Source: Pyxidicoccus caerfyrddinensis
Lineage (GTDB): Bacteria > Myxococcota > Myxococcia > Myxococcales > Myxococcaceae
Assembly: GCF_010894405.1 (NCBI RefSeq)
Contig: NZ_JAAIYA010000044.1
Span: forward strand, 2,867 to 66,279
Direction: 5' to 3'
Length of the DNA: 63,413 nucleotides
Shown here: positions 60,701 through 63,413 of the stretch, piece by piece
Position numbering within the stretch: the stretch's first letter is position 1
Layout: the number at the start of each line of letters is the position of its first letter
The notes under the pieces: generated by a model
The model's database searches: none
What the model was told of the DNA's origin: nothing
The model's input: only the letters and a program-made list of their open reading frames with translations
Translations under genes and position numbers: made by a program

Positions 60701-63413
60701 CGCTCCCGCCCCGAGACGCAGGACCTCATCGGCTTCTTCGTCAACACGCTGGTGCTGCGCACCCGACTGGAGGGCAACCCGTCCTTCCGCGAGGTGCTGC
60801 ACCGCGTGCGCGAGACCACGCTGGGCGCCTTCGCGCACCAGGATGTCCCCTTCGAAAAGCTGGTGGAGCAGCTCCGGCCCGAGCGCGACCTCGGCCGCAG
60901 CCCTCTCTTCCAGGTCATGCTCGTGCTCCAGCCCGACCCGCTGCCCGGCCTGGCCCTGCCCGGGTTGGCGCTGGACTCAGTGGAGCTGGAGAGCCGCACC
61001 TCCCGGTTCGACCTCCACCTCTCCGTTTCTGAGTCCGCGCGGGGACTGGCCGGCTCGCTGGAGTACCCCACCGACCTCTTCGAGACCGCCACCATGGTGC
61101 GTCTCGTGGGTCACCTGCACCAGTTGCTGGACGGCGTCCTCGCCCGGCCCGAGCAGCGCATCGCCGAGCTGCCCCTGCTCACCGAGGCCGAGCGACAGCA
61201 GGTCCTCGTCGAGTGGAACGACACCCGCGCGCCCCTGGCCGTGGACACCTGCATCCACCACCTCTTCGAGGCCCAGGTGCGGCGCACGCCGGACGCGCCT
61301 GCCCTTGGCTTCGAAGGCCAGTGGCTCACCTACCGCGAGCTGGATGCTCAAGCCAACCAACTGGCGCACCACCTGCGCTCGCTCGGCGTTGGTCCCGAGG
61401 TGCGCGTCGGTTTGTGCGCGGAGCGCTCCCTCGAACTGGTGGTGGGCCTCTTCGCCATCCTCAAGGCCGGGGGCGCCTACGTCCCGCTGGACCCCTCCTA
61501 TCCCCGCGAGCGTCTGGCGTGGATGCTGGAGGACGCACGTCCCGCCGTGCTCCTCGCTCAGCCTTCGCTGCTGTCTCGCCTTCCGGAGACTGAGGGGGCC
61601 GCCGTGGTGTCCCTGGGCGACGAAGCGCTGCATGGCCTGCCCACGCACGCGCCCTCGCCGCTGGCCACTCCGGACAGCCTCGCCTACGTCATCTTCACCT
61701 CGGGCTCCACCGGCCGCCCCAAGGGCGCCATGAATGCCCACCGCGCCGTCGTCAACCGTCTGCTCTGGATGCAGCAGGCCTATGGCCTGACGTCCGCGGA
61801 CTCGGTGCTGCAGAAGACGCCCTACAGCTTTGACGTCTCCGTCTGGGAGTTCTTCTGGCCCCTCATGACGGGCGCTCGCCTCGTCATCGCCCGCCCCGGT
61901 GGCCACCAGGAGCCCGACTACCTCGCTCGCCTCATCTCCGAGCAGCGCGTCACCACCACTCACTTCGTCCCCTCCATGCTCCAGCACTTCCTGGAGCAGC
62001 CGGACCTGGAGCAATGCACGAGCCTGCGTCGCGTGGTGTGCAGTGGTGAAGCGCTCTCTCCGGAGCTGACGCAGCGCTGCCTGCAGCGACTGCCATCCGC
62101 TCAACTGCACAACCTCTACGGCCCCACCGAAGCCGCCGTCGACGTCACCGCCTTCCACTGCCTGCCCCAGCAGGGCCGCCGCTCCATTCCCATCGGCCGG
62201 CCCATCGCCAACACCTCCATTCGCATCCTCGACTCGCACCTGCGGCCGGTGCCCACGGGCGTTCCCGGCGAGCTCTTCATCGGCGGCATCCAGGTCGGCC
62301 GTGGCTACCTCGCCCGTCCCGAGCTCACCGCCGAGCGCTTCATCCCGGACCCCTTCAGCGACACGCCCGGCGCGCGCCTCTACCGCACCGGTGACAAGGC
62401 CCGCTGGTTGGCGGACGGCAACATCGAGTACCTCGGCCGCCTCGACTTCCAGGTGAAGGTGCGCGGCCTTCGCATCGAGCTGGGTGAAATCGAAACCACC
62501 CTGGAGAAGCACCCCCAGGTGCGCCAGGCCGTCGTCATGGTGCGTGACGGCTCACGCCTCGTGGCCTACGTGGTGCCCCCCAGGGGTGAGCAGTCGCCCT
62601 CCACCGCGGACGTGCGCGACTTCCTCAAGACGAAGCTGCCCGAGTACATGGTCCCCTCGGCCTTCGTCGTCCTGGAGGCCCTGCCCCTCAACTCCAGTGG
62701 CAAGCTCGACAGGAAGGCCCTGCCCGCGCCGGACCTCTCCCGCTCCGAGCTGAAGCCCGCCTACGTCGCGCCTCGCAACGACGTGGAGCAGCGCCTGTCT
62801 GACATCTGGGCGCACGTGCTTGGCCTTGAGCAGGTCGGCATCCACGACAACTTCTTCGAGCTGGGTGGCGACTCCATCATCAGCCTCCAGGTCGTCGCGC
62901 GTGCGCGCCAGGCCGGCCTCGCCGTCTCCGTCCGCCAGCTCTTCCAACACCAGACGGTGGCGCAGCTCGCCCTCGTGGTGCAGGCCGCCTCCGGAGCCAT
63001 TGGAGAGCAGGGGCCCGTCAGCGGTCCGGTTCCGCTCACGCCCGTCCAGCGCCAACTGCTGGCGCATGACCCGGCCCACGCCTACCACTTCAACCAGGCC
63101 GTGCTCCTGGCCTCTCGCGAGCCCGTGGAACCCGCTCGCCTGCAGAAGGCCCTCGCTCACGTAGTGGCCCACCACGATGCCCTCCGCCTGCGCCTGCGCT
63201 CGCACGAGGGTGAGTGGCTGCAGGACAACGCCAGCCCCGACGAGGCACCCGTCCACCTGCTCCAGGTGGACCTCTCCGCCTCGCCTGCCTCCGAGCAGCC
63301 CGCCGCGCTCGAAGCCGAGGCCTCGCGCATGCAGGCCAGCTTCGTCCTGGCCCAGCCGCCGCTGCTGCGCGCCGCCCTCTTCCACCTCGGCAACGGCCAG
63401 CAGCGCCTGCTCC
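57782..63413 (+). CDS. Lipopeptide NRPS: FAAL-ACP-C-A(Ser)-PCP-E, 3' end outside window
   Basis: The frame is open from ATG 57782 to the window edge (1,877 codons, no stop). Domains by residue: fatty-acyl-AMP ligase about 1-565 (FLQYTSGSTGTPKG, WLPPYHDMGLIGG, TSSGKIQRRA), which activates a fatty acid; ACP with GIDSL (Ser642); C domain from 700 (LSFAQQRLW, HHIVSDGWS); A domain with FTSGSTGRPKG near 1305; PCP with LGGDSI (Ser1698); then from about 1750 the start of an epimerization domain (PLTPVQRQLL, HFNQAVLL, HHDALRLRL). The A pocket reads D-V-W-H-V-S-L-V-D, a Ser signature. The predicted first product is a fatty acyl-D-Ser. GGDS in place of GGHS in the PCP fits a carrier feeding an E domain. 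An in-frame stop at 57695 limits the start; TTG 57761 is an alternative. Frame was checked at five motifs with no shift. Confidence 0.95.
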   Translation, partial: MKNAPLVSPSSTLLELLEERAALRSDAPLFHFVEDTDGEELTLPYSGLLHRARAIGACLQQFTAPGERAVLLYPPGLEYVSGFFGCLASGVVAVPAYPPDPSRLERTLPRLRAIIQDCQASVVLTTSFILSMAELLFESAPDLRALRWVATDELPADAASAWQRPSLRPDSLAFLQYTSGSTGTPKGVMLSHANLLHNLELIHGAFGMHPGSAGVIWLPPYHDMGLIGGILGTLYGGFSTSLLSPLTFLRRPLRWLEVLSRTHGTISGGPNFAFDLCVRKTTEAERAALDLSHWEMAFCGAEPIRPETLERFARAFAPSGFRRQAFYPCYGLAEGTLIVSGGELSALPVQQSLDTRRLREGRAESAEPGQPHSQTLVGCGHSLREQEVRVVHPETLVPCAPGEVGEVWVKGPSVALGYWGRPEDTVRDFQARTSDGAGPFLRTGDQGFLQGEELFIAGRIKDLIIVRGRNHHPQDIELTAEHSSTALRPGCGAAFSVEVEGEERLVLVYEVDTRQQPVAVEEVARAISQQVAVVHELRLHALTLIAPGSLPKTSSGKIQRRACRASFLAGELQDVASWREQQAEVSEVPSASSTPQVSEALALPATPEAVEDWLRVRLARRLNLAPRDVERDEPLTRYGIDSLAAVELTYEVEQGLGVALPLHVLLSGPTLAELAWRLAGARRDATGPLPRASREQPLPLSFAQQRLWFLDELEPGSPLYNIPAAVRLRGVLDVSALERTFAELVRRHESLRTTLHAEQGQASQRIHPEGHVALARVDLGTLPAEQREAEVLRLAYEEALRPFELTRGPLLRTTLLRLSDSEHVLVLVLHHIVSDGWSMGVLVREVAALYAAFAQGLPSPLPELPVQYADYAVWQRQWLQGEELERQLAWWKQQLSGAPSHLELPTDTPRPAVRDHRGASVPVQVSASTWEALKALAQREGVTPFMLLLAAFQVVLHRHSGEEDISVGSPIAGRSRPETQDLIGFFVNTLVLRTRLEGNPSFREVLHRVRETTLGAFAHQDVPFEKLVEQLRPERDLGRSPLFQVMLVLQPDPLPGLALPGLALDSVELESRTSRFDLHLSVSESARGLAGSLEYPTDLFETATMVRLVGHLHQLLDGVLARPEQRIAELPLLTEAERQQVLVEWNDTRAPLAVDTCIHHLFEAQVRRTPDAPALGFEGQWLTYRELDAQANQLAHHLRSLGVGPEVRVGLCAERSLELVVGLFAILKAGGAYVPLDPSYPRERLAWMLEDARPAVLLAQPSLLSRLPETEGAAVVSLGDEALHGLPTHAPSPLATPDSLAYVIFTSGSTGRPKGAMNAHRAVVNRLLWMQQAYGLTSADSVLQKTPYSFDVSVWEFFWPLMTGARLVIARPGGHQEPDYLARLISEQRVTTTHFVPSMLQHFLEQPDLEQCTSLRRVVCSGEALSPELTQRCLQRLPSAQLHNLYGPTEAAVDVTAFHCLPQQGRRSIPIGRPIANTSIRILDSHLRPVPTGVPGELFIGGIQVGRGYLARPELTAERFIPDPFSDTPGARLYRTGDKARWLADGNIEYLGRLDFQVKVRGLRIELGEIETTLEKHPQVRQAVVMVRDGSRLVAYVVPPRGEQSPSTADVRDFLKTKLPEYMVPSAFVVLEALPLNSSGKLDRKALPAPDLSRSELKPAYVAPRNDVEQRLSDIWAHVLGLEQVGIHDNFFELGGDSIISLQVVARARQAGLAVSVRQLFQHQTVAQLALVVQAASGAIGEQGPVSGPVPLTPVQRQLLAHDPAHAYHFNQAVLLASREPVEPARLQKALAHVVAHHDALRLRLRSHEGEWLQDNASPDEAPVHLLQVDLSASPASEQPAALEAEASRMQASFVLAQPPLLRAALFHLGNGQQRLL

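Noticed and set aside
57725..60838. Minus-strand open frame of 1,037 codons over the start of NRPS-2
   Set aside because: Antisense to the FAAL-ACP-C part, which has intact motifs in frame on the plus strand.

Overview
The window is high-GC DNA that reads like an accessory region of a myxobacterial chromosome (Myxococcus, Corallococcus or Pyxidicoccus type). The clues are very large NRPS genes, a SitA-like lipoprotein toxin with DUF2019 immunity genes, and extreme third-position GC bias that opens very long false reading frames on the opposite strand. No insertion sequences, CRISPR arrays or rRNA genes were seen. The genus is an inference.

Layout. (1) 1-44742 (+): the 3' part of one giant NRPS gene, uninterrupted for at least 14,913 codons and ending in a thioesterase. 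I count 14 complete adenylation (A) domains, 14 condensation (C) domains (the first cut by the window edge), 14 carrier (PCP) domains, one A-domain stump and one thioesterase (TE). The order is C-A-PCP for modules 1-11, then A-PCP with no C domain, then C followed by a truncated A domain, then C-A-PCP, C-A-PCP-TE. (2) 44749-45429 (-): an aspartyl/asparaginyl beta-hydroxylase converging on the NRPS; it may hydroxylate the Asp residues predicted for modules 5 and 9. (3) 45709-48931 (+): a tightly coupled four-gene operon (sugar-phosphate transferase, GNAT acetyltransferase, D-cysteine-desulfhydrase-like PLP enzyme, ATP-grasp ligase), probably for making or decorating a glycan. (4) 48966-49051 (-): tRNA-Leu(UAA). 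(5) 49398-51509 (+): a SitA-like nuclease toxin and two tandemly duplicated immunity genes, with a relic of the toxin 3' end between them. (6) 51537-54587 (-): a short cyclic-beta-glucan-synthase-like membrane glycosyltransferase. (7) 54624-63413 (+): a GT1 glycosyltransferase, a cyclic-peptide-type ABC exporter, and the start of a second NRPS (fatty-acyl-AMP ligase, ACP, C, A, PCP, epimerase) that runs off the window. This last gene has no stop codon in the window, so a caller that needs closed reading frames will miss it.

How it may fit together. NRPS-2 looks like the loading enzyme of a lipopeptide pathway: fatty acid activation, then Ser, then epimerization to D-Ser. The giant NRPS carries the release domain. 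Both are on the + strand but in the reverse of biosynthetic order, and a tRNA and a toxin locus lie between them. They could be one non-collinear lipopeptide cluster (loading gene downstream; exporter, glycosyltransferase and hydroxylase as accessory genes) or two neighbouring clusters. Reading pocket residues by eye gives, for the giant gene: Phe-like, Phe-like, X, Glu, Asp, X, Y, Val-like, Asp, Ala, Lys-like, Y, (broken module), X, Val-like. X and Y each mark a recurring, unassigned pocket.

The giant gene has clearly grown by internal duplication and conversion: modules 1 and 2 are a 3,144-bp tandem repeat, modules 5 to early 10 contain a ~12.7-kb-spaced repeat, and A7 was copied to A12. 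The two structural breaks in modules 12 and 13 lie next to such a copy.
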